Positions 6,580 to 13,523 of a DNA stretch of 13,523 bases are shown one piece after another. Below the pieces are notes generated by a model. The model ran no database searches. It worked only from the letters and a program-made list of their open reading frames with translations, and was not told where the DNA came from. Source of the DNA: Bacteroidales bacterium UBA3623 (GTDB lineage: Bacteria; Bacteroidota; Bacteroidia; Bacteroidales; UBA932); NCBI GenBank assembly GCA_002373715.1, contig DFLI01000004.1:1377-14899 (forward strand). Reading direction: 5' to 3'. Both the position numbers and the translations under genes were made by a program. The stretch's first letter is position 1. Each line of letters begins with the position of its first letter.

Positions 6580-7389
6580 ATGAGGGGGCGGGGTGTCCTT
6601 CGAAACATTGTAAACCTGGTGATCTTCATAGTTTTGGAGGTCGCCATGTTGCATTTGGTCACCCACAACTCCGAGCTTCAGCGCATCTGGCTGGCCCGCG
6701 CAAGCCACGCTTTCATGGGCACGGTCTGGGGCGCTTCCGAAAGCGTGAGGAATTTCTTCACCCTGGGGGCCGAAAACAAAAGGCTGGCTCAGGAAAACGC
6801 CCAGCTTCAGGAGCAGCTGGCCAAGGCCCAGCACCGGCTGCGCCAAGCCCGCATTGACACCACCCGCACAGACCGCCATCCCGGCTTTACCCTTATCCCG
6901 GCCGAGGTAGTGAAGATTAGCCGCAACAAGCAGCACAATTATCTCATTATCAACCGGGGTTTCGAAGACGGCATTCAGGAAAAGTCCGGAATTGTAACGC
7001 CCAACGGTGTGGTAGGCATCATCGATGCCGTGAGCGAGAACCACGCCTTTGCCCTCTCCCTCCAGAACCACGACATCTCCATCAGCGCCCGCCTGGGCAT
7101 TGAGGGAGGCAGCGGCATCCTGGTGTGGGACGGCATCCACTCCAACGGCGCCCTGCTCAAGGAGGTTCCCCTGCAGTACCACTATCAGCCCGGAGACACC
7201 GTATACACCAGCGGCCACTCCCTGCTGTTCCCGCCGGACATTCCGCTGGGCATAGCCGGAGGCTCCCGCGTGATCAACGGCGCAACCAACGAGATTACCG
7301 TCACCCTGTTCCAGGATTTCGGTTCCGTGCGGTATGTAACGGTTGTACACAACGATTCGTTTGACGAAATAGAAGGCTTTAACCAATGA
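6580..7389 (+). CDS. mreC: Rod shape-determining protein MreC
   Basis: Bitopic periplasmic protein that bridges MreB filaments to PBP2/RodA and activates PBP2. Length 269. A basic cytoplasmic tip (MRGRGVLRN) is followed by one membrane helix (about 10-28). A coiled coil comes next (about 63-92, with ENKRLAQENAQLQEQLAKA), then the two-lobed beta-barrel domain (about 103-258). Family features include PNGVVGIIDAVSENHAFAL (141-159) and YQPGDTVYTSGHSLLFPPD (202-220) before IPLGIAGG. It lies 3 nt after mreB and overlaps mreD by 4 nt (ATGA), consistent with translational coupling. Confidence 0.96.
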   Translation: MRGRGVLRNIVNLVIFIVLEVAMLHLVTHNSELQRIWLARASHAFMGTVWGASESVRNFFTLGAENKRLAQENAQLQEQLAKAQHRLRQARIDTTRTDRHPGFTLIPAEVVKISRNKQHNYLIINRGFEDGIQEKSGIVTPNGVVGIIDAVSENHAFALSLQNHDISISARLGIEGGSGILVWDGIHSNGALLKEVPLQYHYQPGDTVYTSGHSLLFPPDIPLGIAGGSRVINGATNEITVTLFQDFGSVRYVTVVHNDSFDEIEGFNQ

Positions 7390-7898
7390 AACGAGGAGAG
7401 TTCTGGATAGCGTATGTGTTGTTGTTGCTGGCCCAATTGCTGCTTAGCAACTTCTTCCACGTAACGCCCTACATCTTCCTCACCATCCTTCCGGTGATGG
7501 TGCTCTGCCTTCCTATCCGCATGGGAACGCTGGGCGCCATGCTCATTGCCTGCCTCACCGGTCTCACCGTAGACCTTTTGTCCGAGGGTGTCCTGGGCCT
7601 CAACGCCCTCTCCCTCATTCCCGTGGCCTTTGCCCGCAACGGCATCATCGGCCTAATCTTTGGCTCCGAGCTCTTTGCCCGCAAGGAAGATTTCTCCGTG
7701 GGTCGCAGCGGCTTTGGCAAAGTGGCCGCCGCCGTGTTCCTGAGCACCCTTCTGTTCCTGGTCATCTACATCTGGGCCGATGGTGCCGGAACGCGCCCGC
7801 TGTGGTTTAACGGTCTGCGCCTGGCCGCCTCGCTGCTTGCCAGCTTCCTGGTATCCCTGCTCACGCTGGGCGTGTTAGCACCCGATTCCCGCAAATGA
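7386..7898 (+). CDS. mreD: Rod shape-determining protein MreD
   Basis: Small integral membrane component of the elongasome that counterbalances MreC in controlling PBP2. The 170 residues contain about six hydrophobic segments: roughly 9-26, 29-47, 52-69, 77-97, 117-134 and 147-166. That is typical for MreD, whose primary sequence is poorly conserved. The identification rests on this topology plus its place between mreC and mrdA. It overlaps both neighbours by 4 nt (ATGA at each junction). Confidence 0.9.
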   Translation: MKRGEFWIAYVLLLLAQLLLSNFFHVTPYIFLTILPVMVLCLPIRMGTLGAMLIACLTGLTVDLLSEGVLGLNALSLIPVAFARNGIIGLIFGSELFARKEDFSVGRSGFGKVAAAVFLSTLLFLVIYIWADGAGTRPLWFNGLRLAASLLASFLVSLLTLGVLAPDSRK

Positions 7899-9736
7899 AA
7901 AGTGACGGACGTCATATCCGTCTGCTCATTGGCCTGGGGGCGGCGGCATTGCTGCTCCTGGGAAGAATTTTCACTCTCCAGATTGTAGACGAAGGCTACA
8001 AGGAAGAAGCCGGCCGCAACGCCACCATCTACGAAACCATCTACCCCACCCGTGGCGTCATCTACGACCGCAACGGAGTTATTCTGGTAGGTAACAAGGT
8101 AGCTTACGATATTCTGGTGAACCCCCGCGAGGTGGAAGCCTTTGACACCGTGGCCCTGGCCACCGTGCTGGATGTAGACCCGGAATTCATCCGCAGCCGC
8201 CTGGCCGAATACAATCGCCGGCGCCGCACCATTGGCTTTCAGGCCGTTACCATGATACGCAACCTTCCCGCCGAAACGTACATGCGTTTTGACGAGGTTA
8301 AATACAAGTTCCCGGGCTTCCGCGGGCAGGTTCGCGGCATTCGCGACTACCCCGTAAACGCCGGTGGAAACCTCCTGGGCTATGTTTCCGAGGTGAACCA
8401 GGCCTATCTGGACGCCCATCCGGGAGAGTACCGCAGCGGAGACTATGCCGGCATGACGGGCATTGAAGCCGCCCGCGAGAAAGAGCTCCGCGGAGAGAAG
8501 GGTTATCACATTTACCTTCGCAACTCCCGCAACCAGATTGAGCAGCCCTACAAGGACGGCGCCGAAGACAAGGAAGCCGTTCCGGGACACGATATCGTTA
8601 CCACCATCGACGCCACCCTGCAGCAGTATGGGCAGGAGCTCATGCAGAACAAGGTGGGCTCGCTGGTGGCCATTGAGCCTTCTACCGGAGAAATCCTGGC
8701 GCTGGTGTCTTCACCGGGTATAGACGTCTCCATGCTGGCCGATATAGGCAAACACTGGAACGAGATATCCTCAGACCCTTACAAACCCATGTACAACCGT
8801 GCCGTGCAGGCTTCCTATCCTCCGGGCTCCGTGTTCAAACTGGTGAACGGGCTCATCGGCCTGCAAGAAGGTACGCTGCGGCCGGAAATGATGTATTCCT
8901 GCAACCACGGCTACAGCTTTGGCGCCGGGCACAAACTGGGCTGCCACGGCCATAAGAGCCCGCTGAACATGGAAGAGAGCATAATGATGAGCTGCAACGC
9001 CTACTACTGCTACGTGCTCAAGAACATCCTGGATAACCGCAAGTACGGCAATGTGGCCGAAGGTCTGGATGCCTGGCACGACTATGTGGAAAGCTTCGGC
9101 TTCGGCCGCAAGCTGGGCAGCGACTTCCCCGCGGAGCTCTCCGGCAGCATCCCCACCTCCAAGACTTACAACCGCTCCTATGGCAAGGGAAGCTGGAACT
9201 CCACCACGGTGATTTCGCTTTCTATCGGCCAGGGAGAAATTTTGGCCACCCCCATGCACCTGGCCAACCTCTGCGCCACCATAGCCAACCGCGGGTACTA
9301 TTACATTCCGCACATCATCAAGGCTTCCGAGGGCGTAGAGATTGAAAAGCGCTTTACCGAGAAGCAGTATACCAAGGTGGACACCACCCAGTTCCCCAAG
9401 GTAATCAAGGGCATGTGGCGAGCCGTGAATTCCGGCCCCGGCATGGGCGGAACGGCCTGGATAGCACACGTAGATTCCTTGAACATCTGCGGTAAAACGG
9501 GCACGGCCCAGAACCCCCGAGGGGCCGATAACTCCGTATTCATCTGCTTCGCGCCCATGGACAATCCCAAGATTGCCGTGGCTTGCTATGTAGAAAACGG
9601 CGGTTTCGGCGCCACCTATGCGGCCCCCATGGCCTCGCTCATGGTGGAGAAGTACCTGAAAGGAGAGATCAAAAGAACCACCCTAGAAACCCGTATGAAG
9701 GAAGCCAACCTGATGTCCCGAGTAAAGCATGATTGA
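7895..9736 (+). CDS. mrdA: Penicillin-binding protein 2, elongation-specific transpeptidase
   Basis: Class B PBP that crosslinks the glycan strands made by RodA during elongation. Length 613. One N-terminal membrane anchor (about 9-27) is followed by the pedestal/dimerisation domain with RGVIYDRNGVIL (53-64) and MTGIEAAREKELRGEKG (187-203). The transpeptidase domain has all three signatures: SVFK with catalytic Ser312 after YPPG, SCN at 366-368, and KTG at 534-536 in CGKTGTAQN. Between the first two lies an unusual Cys/His-rich stretch (C336, H338, H346, C350, H351, H353, then C367 and C372), a possible metal site. The gene overlaps mreD by 4 nt and rodA by 8 nt. Confidence 0.97.
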   Translation: MKSDGRHIRLLIGLGAAALLLLGRIFTLQIVDEGYKEEAGRNATIYETIYPTRGVIYDRNGVILVGNKVAYDILVNPREVEAFDTVALATVLDVDPEFIRSRLAEYNRRRRTIGFQAVTMIRNLPAETYMRFDEVKYKFPGFRGQVRGIRDYPVNAGGNLLGYVSEVNQAYLDAHPGEYRSGDYAGMTGIEAAREKELRGEKGYHIYLRNSRNQIEQPYKDGAEDKEAVPGHDIVTTIDATLQQYGQELMQNKVGSLVAIEPSTGEILALVSSPGIDVSMLADIGKHWNEISSDPYKPMYNRAVQASYPPGSVFKLVNGLIGLQEGTLRPEMMYSCNHGYSFGAGHKLGCHGHKSPLNMEESIMMSCNAYYCYVLKNILDNRKYGNVAEGLDAWHDYVESFGFGRKLGSDFPAELSGSIPTSKTYNRSYGKGSWNSTTVISLSIGQGEILATPMHLANLCATIANRGYYYIPHIIKASEGVEIEKRFTEKQYTKVDTTQFPKVIKGMWRAVNSGPGMGGTAWIAHVDSLNICGKTGTAQNPRGADNSVFICFAPMDNPKIAVACYVENGGFGATYAAPMASLMVEKYLKGEIKRTTLETRMKEANLMSRVKHD

Positions 9737-11252
9737 GCCGCACGCACATAAAAGACAGTCCATCGACTGGTCCATCATAGGTGTGTACCTGCTGCTGGTG
9801 CTCATCGGCTGGCTCAACATCTATGCTTCCGTGCATTCTTCGGAGGCCAGTTCCCTGTTTGACTGGAGCTCCCGTGCCGGCAAACAGTTTGTGTGGATTC
9901 TCACGTCCCTGGGCCTGGCTACCATCATTCTGTTTGTGCTGCCGCCCCGTTTGTGGGAGGGTATCTGTATTCCCTTCTACATACTGGTGGTATTCCTGCT
10001 CATAGTGGTTATCTTCGTTTCCAATGACGTGAAGGGCTCCCACTCCTGGTTTGACTTGGGGCCCATCCGCTTCCAGCCGGCGGAAATTTCCAAGATATCC
10101 ACCTCACTGCTGCTCTCCTTTGTACTGAGTCAGCAGAACTTCCGCCTGTCCAACATCAAGGACTTCCTGCTAGCTGCAGGCGTGATTCTGCTACCCATGC
10201 TCATCATTGTGGCCGAGAGCGAGACGGGCAGCGCCCTGGTATACGTGGGCTTTATCTTTGTCCTTTACCGGGAGGGCTTCTCCGGCTGGTGGCTGGGGCT
10301 TATCGGCATGGTGATTGCGCTGTTTATCGCCACCCTTACCGCAGGGCCGTACTGGTCCATTGTGGGCCTCATTGCCGTGCTCATTCCCTTCTGCATACTC
10401 ACGGGTAACGGAGCACACCCATGGCGCCGCATTTTGCTGGGTACGCTGTTCGTGCTCTTCATCGCCTTCCTGCCCGGCATCCTGAACTGGACCGGCACCC
10501 TGGTAGAAGAACACGTCGATTACCTGAATCACCGCATCTGGGTGCCGCAGGCGCACGAATCGGCCGGATATTTCTGGGACTTCCTGCCGAATGTAAAGCC
10601 GCTGTACCTGCTGCTTATCCTGTCGGTGGGCGCTACGCCTTTCCTGCTCATAAGAGCTTATCGGAATAAGGATGTGGCCCTGGCCATTTCGGTGGGCGCT
10701 TTCCTGCTGGGTGTCGCCCTGGTATTCTCTACCGATTACTTATTTGAGAACGTTCTGCAGCCCCACCAGAGAAGCCGTATCGAGGTGCTTCTGGGCATGA
10801 AGGAAGACCTGGCTGGTGTGGGTTATAACGTACACCAGTCCAAGATTGCCATCGGCTCCGGCGGCCTGCTGGGCAAAGGCTTCCTGCAGGGCACCCAGAC
10901 CACCTTTGGCTTTGTGCCGGAACAAACCACGGACTTCATCTTCTGCACCATTGGAGAAGAGTGGGGCTTTGTGGGTTGCCTGGTAGTCATTGCCCTGTAT
11001 ACTTTCCTCATCGCCCGGCTCATCCTGGATGCCGAAAGCTGCCGAGACCACTTCACCCGTATCTACGGCTACTGCGTGGCCTCCTGCATCTTCATGCACC
11101 TGTTCATCAATGTGGGCATGACGGTGGGACTGATGCCTGTTATCGGCATTCCCCTGCCGCTGCTTTCCTACGGCGGGTCCTCCCTGTGGGCCTTCACCAT
11201 CCTCATTTTCATCTTCCTAGCCCTGTACCGCAATGAAAAGAAGTATTTTTAG
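9729..11252 (+). CDS. rodA: Rod shape-determining protein RodA, SEDS peptidoglycan glycosyltransferase (extended form)
   Basis: Membrane polymerase that builds glycan strands from lipid II in partnership with PBP2. Key SEDS features are present: WFDLGPIRFQPAEISKIS (107-124, Glu119), the extracellular-loop Asp360 in MKEDLAGVGY, HQSKIAIGSGGLLGKGFLQG (369-388), TDFIFCTIGEEWGFVG (401-416) and the signature GIPLPLLSYGGSS (473-485). At 507 residues it is much longer than E. coli RodA (about 370). The extra length lies roughly between residues 187 and 314. It adds hydrophobic segments near 187-204, 210-226, 236-253 and 292-310 and a hydrophilic loop (about 254-290), for about 14 segments in all. The usual QPDxG motif is ESETG (164-168). 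Its first codons overlap mrdA by 8 nt. Confidence 0.96.
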   Translation: MIEPHAHKRQSIDWSIIGVYLLLVLIGWLNIYASVHSSEASSLFDWSSRAGKQFVWILTSLGLATIILFVLPPRLWEGICIPFYILVVFLLIVVIFVSNDVKGSHSWFDLGPIRFQPAEISKISTSLLLSFVLSQQNFRLSNIKDFLLAAGVILLPMLIIVAESETGSALVYVGFIFVLYREGFSGWWLGLIGMVIALFIATLTAGPYWSIVGLIAVLIPFCILTGNGAHPWRRILLGTLFVLFIAFLPGILNWTGTLVEEHVDYLNHRIWVPQAHESAGYFWDFLPNVKPLYLLLILSVGATPFLLIRAYRNKDVALAISVGAFLLGVALVFSTDYLFENVLQPHQRSRIEVLLGMKEDLAGVGYNVHQSKIAIGSGGLLGKGFLQGTQTTFGFVPEQTTDFIFCTIGEEWGFVGCLVVIALYTFLIARLILDAESCRDHFTRIYGYCVASCIFMHLFINVGMTVGLMPVIGIPLPLLSYGGSSLWAFTILIFIFLALYRNEKKYF

Positions 11253-12627
11253 CCTGCTGGGACTGCTGCTGGTCTTATCGGCCTGTACGAAGGACCCCAT
11301 GGGATATCTGGAGTATTACGCCAATACCTTCGCGTACAACGTTATGCACACTTATTACCTCTGGAAGGATGAACCGGAGGTGGCCTCAGAGATTAGCAGC
11401 TGGAAGAACTCGGGAGACGCCATCCAAAAGGTGGATGCCTGCCGCTATGAGGCCGATAAATGGACCAAGCTGTACAGCGATTATTCCGCCTTCGAATCGT
11501 CCATCACCGGCAGCGGAAAAACCTTCGGACTGGATTTCGGGTCCTATTATATGGACTCCCAGAGAACCCAGGTAGAAGCCATCGTGCGCTTCACCTATGC
11601 CGATTCCCCCGCCCGCAAGGCCGGCCTCAAACGAGGAGATGAGATTGTGATGATAGACGGCGAAAAGATGACACCTCAGAACTACCGCACGGTCCTTAAC
11701 AAGTTCTATACGGCTACGTTCATTACGCTGGGACTGGCCGATGGCCGCTCCGTGGTTCTGAACGCCGTTGAAATGTATGAGAACCCGGTGCACACGGTGC
11801 GCACCTTCGAGCATAACGGAGAGCCCATGGGCTACCTGCACTTCACCAACTTCACCCTGGACGCCTGCAAAGACCTGGAAAGCGCTTTCGCACAGTTCAA
11901 GGCCGATGGCATCCGAGAGCTGGTGCTGGACCTCCGCTACAACGGCGGCGGCTATGTAACCACCGCCACGGCCCTGGCTTCCATGATTGCGCCGACCAGC
12001 GCAGTGTCCCAAAAGAAGGTGTACAACCTGGAAATATACAACGACATCCTGGCCGATCAGGAGAAGGACAAGACCTGTTTTTCTCCGGAGATTACCTACA
12101 CCTCTCCCGTCACTGGGCAGAAAGTTACGGTAAAGCCTCTGGACGTGAATCCGGGCATAGAACACCTTTGGGTGCTGGTTACAGACCAGTCTGCATCGGC
12201 CTCCGAAGCCATTATCTGCGGCCTTATTCCCTATATGGACGTAACCCTGGTGGGAGAGCAGACGTACGGAAAGTTCTGCGGCGGCATCCTCATCAAGGCC
12301 GTAGACTGGTTCCGGGCCGTGGAGAAAAAGCAGGGCTTAAAGAACTTTGATTACGACGATGCCTGCACCACGCTGGCCACATGGGGACAGTATGTAATTA
12401 CTTCCCGCTATGCCGACTGCAACGGCCGCACGCTAAGCATGCCTGACGGCATTCCCGTGGACATGGCCGGCGACGACCGCCCGCTGGACGGCTTCGAACT
12501 GGGAGATCCCGCCGAAACCCTGTTGGCCACAGCCCTGGGCGCAGTGAAGTCTGCTCCTGCCGGTACTGCTTTGCAGCCCGTTGAGCAGCCTCTCCGCCGC
12601 CCCGGCTTCGGCGTTTTATTACATTAA
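11233..12627 (+). CDS. S41 family peptidase, lipoprotein with PDZ domain
   Basis: Carboxyl-terminal-processing (CtpA/Prc-like) serine protease, 464 residues, predicted envelope lipoprotein. The signal peptide ends in the lipobox LSAC with lipidated Cys18, followed by TKD. The N-terminal region (about 19-105) has no motif I recognise. A PDZ domain follows (about 107-180, with DSPARKAGLKRGDEIVMIDG). The S41 core has LVLDLRYNGGGY (about 230-241), the catalytic serine in SASASE (320-325; Ser322 by alignment to Prc) and the general-base lysine Lys347 in GEQTYGK. The catalytic dyad is therefore intact. The tail is Pro/Ala-rich. The start overlaps the end of rodA by 20 nt, so co-translation with the elongasome is likely. 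Substrates might be wall hydrolases or envelope proteins, as for other Ctp proteases, but that is inference. Confidence 0.9.
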   Translation: MKRSIFSLLGLLLVLSACTKDPMGYLEYYANTFAYNVMHTYYLWKDEPEVASEISSWKNSGDAIQKVDACRYEADKWTKLYSDYSAFESSITGSGKTFGLDFGSYYMDSQRTQVEAIVRFTYADSPARKAGLKRGDEIVMIDGEKMTPQNYRTVLNKFYTATFITLGLADGRSVVLNAVEMYENPVHTVRTFEHNGEPMGYLHFTNFTLDACKDLESAFAQFKADGIRELVLDLRYNGGGYVTTATALASMIAPTSAVSQKKVYNLEIYNDILADQEKDKTCFSPEITYTSPVTGQKVTVKPLDVNPGIEHLWVLVTDQSASASEAIICGLIPYMDVTLVGEQTYGKFCGGILIKAVDWFRAVEKKQGLKNFDYDDACTTLATWGQYVITSRYADCNGRTLSMPDGIPVDMAGDDRPLDGFELGDPAETLLATALGAVKSAPAGTALQPVEQPLRRPGFGVLLH

Positions 12628-12629
12628 TT

Positions 12630-13460
12630 ATGAAAGTATTAGTTACCGGTGCCAGCAGCGGCATGGGCTTCGATGCCGCCCGCGCTTTGGCACAAAAAGG
12701 ATTTGAAGTATACGGCGCTGCCCGACGCGTGGCCCTGATGGACCCCTTGAAGGAGTACGGTGTCATTCCCCTGCAGTTGGATGTTACCTCTGAAGAATCC
12801 ATTGACGCCTGCCTGGCAGCCACCGGCCCGCTGGACGTACTGGTGAACTGCGCAGGGTACGGCTCTTTCGGCGCCATTGAGAATGTACCCTTGGAAGAGG
12901 GCCGTAGGCAGATGGAAGTGAATCTGTTCGGTCTTGCAGCTATCACCAAGAAGGTCCTGCCCGGGATGCGTGAACGCGGCCGGGGACGTATTATCAACAT
13001 TTCTTCGGTGGCCGGCAAGGCCGTGCTATATTTTGGCGGTTGGTATCATGTATCCAAATACTCCGTAGAGGCCTTCAGTGACGCCCTGCGCATTGAGATG
13101 AAGCCCTTCGGCGTGGATGTGGTGCTCATTGAGCCTGGCATGACCAAAACGGACTGGGGCTTCATTGCGGCCGATCACCTGGCAAAAAGTTCTGAGGGAA
13201 CGCCCTACGAAGAACCGGCCAGGTACGAGGCGCAGGCTATGCGAAATGGCTTTGAAGGCCACATGCCTTCCCCGCCTTCGGTGGTTACCCGCGCCATTGT
13301 ACGGGCCGCCACCGCCCGTCGGCCCAAAGCACGCTACCGCGTGGCCGCCGGCGCCTTCACCATGGTCTTCTGGCATGCCGTCCTCCCCACCCGCTGGTGG
13401 GACGCCCTGGTACGCCTCCTGGGAAGCCCCCGCACAGCCCGTCTTGCAAGGAAGTTTTAA
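12630..13460 (+). CDS. SDR family NAD(P)-dependent oxidoreductase
   Basis: Classical short-chain dehydrogenase/reductase, 276 residues. The Rossmann motif TGASSGMG occupies 6-13. R32-R33 after the second beta strand suggests NADP(H) preference. The NNAG-type motif appears as NCAG (73-76). Catalytic residues are visible as Asn98 (EVNLFG), Ser125/Ser126 (INISSVAGK), Tyr139 and Lys143 (YHVSK). IEPGMTKTDW (168-176) is the usual cofactor-closing loop. The C-terminus (about 215-276) resembles the substrate-lid extension of SDRs acting on retinol-, steroid- or lipid-like molecules, but the substrate cannot be read from sequence. It starts 2 nt after the S41 peptidase stop, so it is likely the last gene of the operon. 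Confidence 0.93.
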   Translation: MKVLVTGASSGMGFDAARALAQKGFEVYGAARRVALMDPLKEYGVIPLQLDVTSEESIDACLAATGPLDVLVNCAGYGSFGAIENVPLEEGRRQMEVNLFGLAAITKKVLPGMRERGRGRIINISSVAGKAVLYFGGWYHVSKYSVEAFSDALRIEMKPFGVDVVLIEPGMTKTDWGFIAADHLAKSSEGTPYEEPARYEAQAMRNGFEGHMPSPPSVVTRAIVRAATARRPKARYRVAAGAFTMVFWHAVLPTRWWDALVRLLGSPRTARLARKF

Positions 13461-13474
13461 ATTCCTTATCTTTG
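13444..13474 (+). promoter_or_regulatory. Promoter for tRNA-Leu
   Basis: TTG (13444-13446), 20 nt, then TATCTTTG (13467-13474) followed by C: a close match to the Bacteroidota -33/-7 pattern. The predicted transcript would start a few bases before the tRNA 5' end at 13489. The -33 half lies within the last codons of the SDR gene. No terminator hairpin is visible between the SDR stop and the tRNA. Confidence 0.7.
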
Positions 13475-13488
13475 CACTCCCACATTAC

Positions 13489-13523
13489 GCCTTGGTGGTG
13501 GAATGGTAGACACGAGGGACTTA
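13489..13523 (+). tRNA. tRNA-Leu (5' part, cut by window edge; anticodon begins TA)
   Basis: GCCTTGG is the 5' acceptor strand, followed by TG, a 3-bp D stem (GTG with CAC) around a GGTAGA-containing loop, then G and the 5' anticodon strand AGGGA. The next bases are C32, T33, and T and A of the anticodon. The pattern matches type II tRNA-Leu of Bacteroidota. UAA is most likely, UAG possible, because the third anticodon base is outside the window. The variable arm and 3' half are not visible. Confidence 0.85.

Noticed and set aside
5554..7386. 610-residue open frame on the minus strand across mreB and mreC
   Set aside because: It is antisense to two well-conserved genes with clear motifs; its composition (His-, Gly- and Val-rich) is typical of a shadow frame.
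1..13523. CRISPR array, insertion sequence, prophage or defence island
   Set aside because: No regularly spaced direct repeats, transposase, integrase or defence-type protein was seen; nearly all sequence is accounted for by housekeeping genes.

Overview
The window looks like chromosomal core sequence from a GC-rich member of the Bacteroidota, probably Bacteroidales. Three things point there. Several gene starts are preceded by TAnnTTTG-type -7 boxes, with little Shine-Dalgarno signal. The RodA is long and of the Bacteroidota style. The type I topoisomerase ends in repeated GxxGPY modules. Third codon positions are strongly G/C, which also produces long spurious antisense reading frames. I see no transposase, phage gene, CRISPR array or defence gene.

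Layout. 1-1670 (minus): 5' part of a class A penicillin-binding protein (PBP1A type), cut by the left edge. 1671-1902: divergent control region with two facing promoter candidates, a 17-nt palindrome in the PBP leader and a G/C hairpin cluster in the topA leader. 1903-4203 (plus): topA. 4249-4743 (plus): an Lrp/AsnC-family regulator with its own -7 box. 4747-4795: a two-hairpin palindromic repeat between convergent genes. 4772-5482 (minus): ispD, whose stop and last seven codons lie inside that repeat. 5483-5559: short divergent promoter region. 5560-11252 (plus): mreB-mreC-mreD-mrdA-rodA, the rod-shape elongasome, tightly packed with 4-nt and 8-nt overlaps. 11233-12627: an S41 peptidase lipoprotein overlapping rodA by 20 nt. 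12630-13460: an SDR oxidoreductase 2 nt further on. 13489-13523: 5' part of a tRNA-Leu with a clear promoter overlapping the SDR 3' end.

How it fits together. MreB filaments, the MreC and MreD membrane proteins, the PBP2 transpeptidase and the RodA glycosyltransferase build lateral peptidoglycan. The PBP1A at the left edge is the bifunctional synthase that works in the same wall. IspD supplies the MEP pathway and hence the undecaprenyl carrier needed for wall precursors. The S41 lipoprotein and the SDR are probably co-transcribed with the elongasome, but their role there is not evident from sequence.

I did not find a clearly new biological system. The best leads are small: an intergenic repeat that rewrote the IspD C-terminus, hairpin structures in the PBP1A and topA leaders, an expanded RodA, a Cys/His cluster in PBP2, and a protease coupled to the mre operon.
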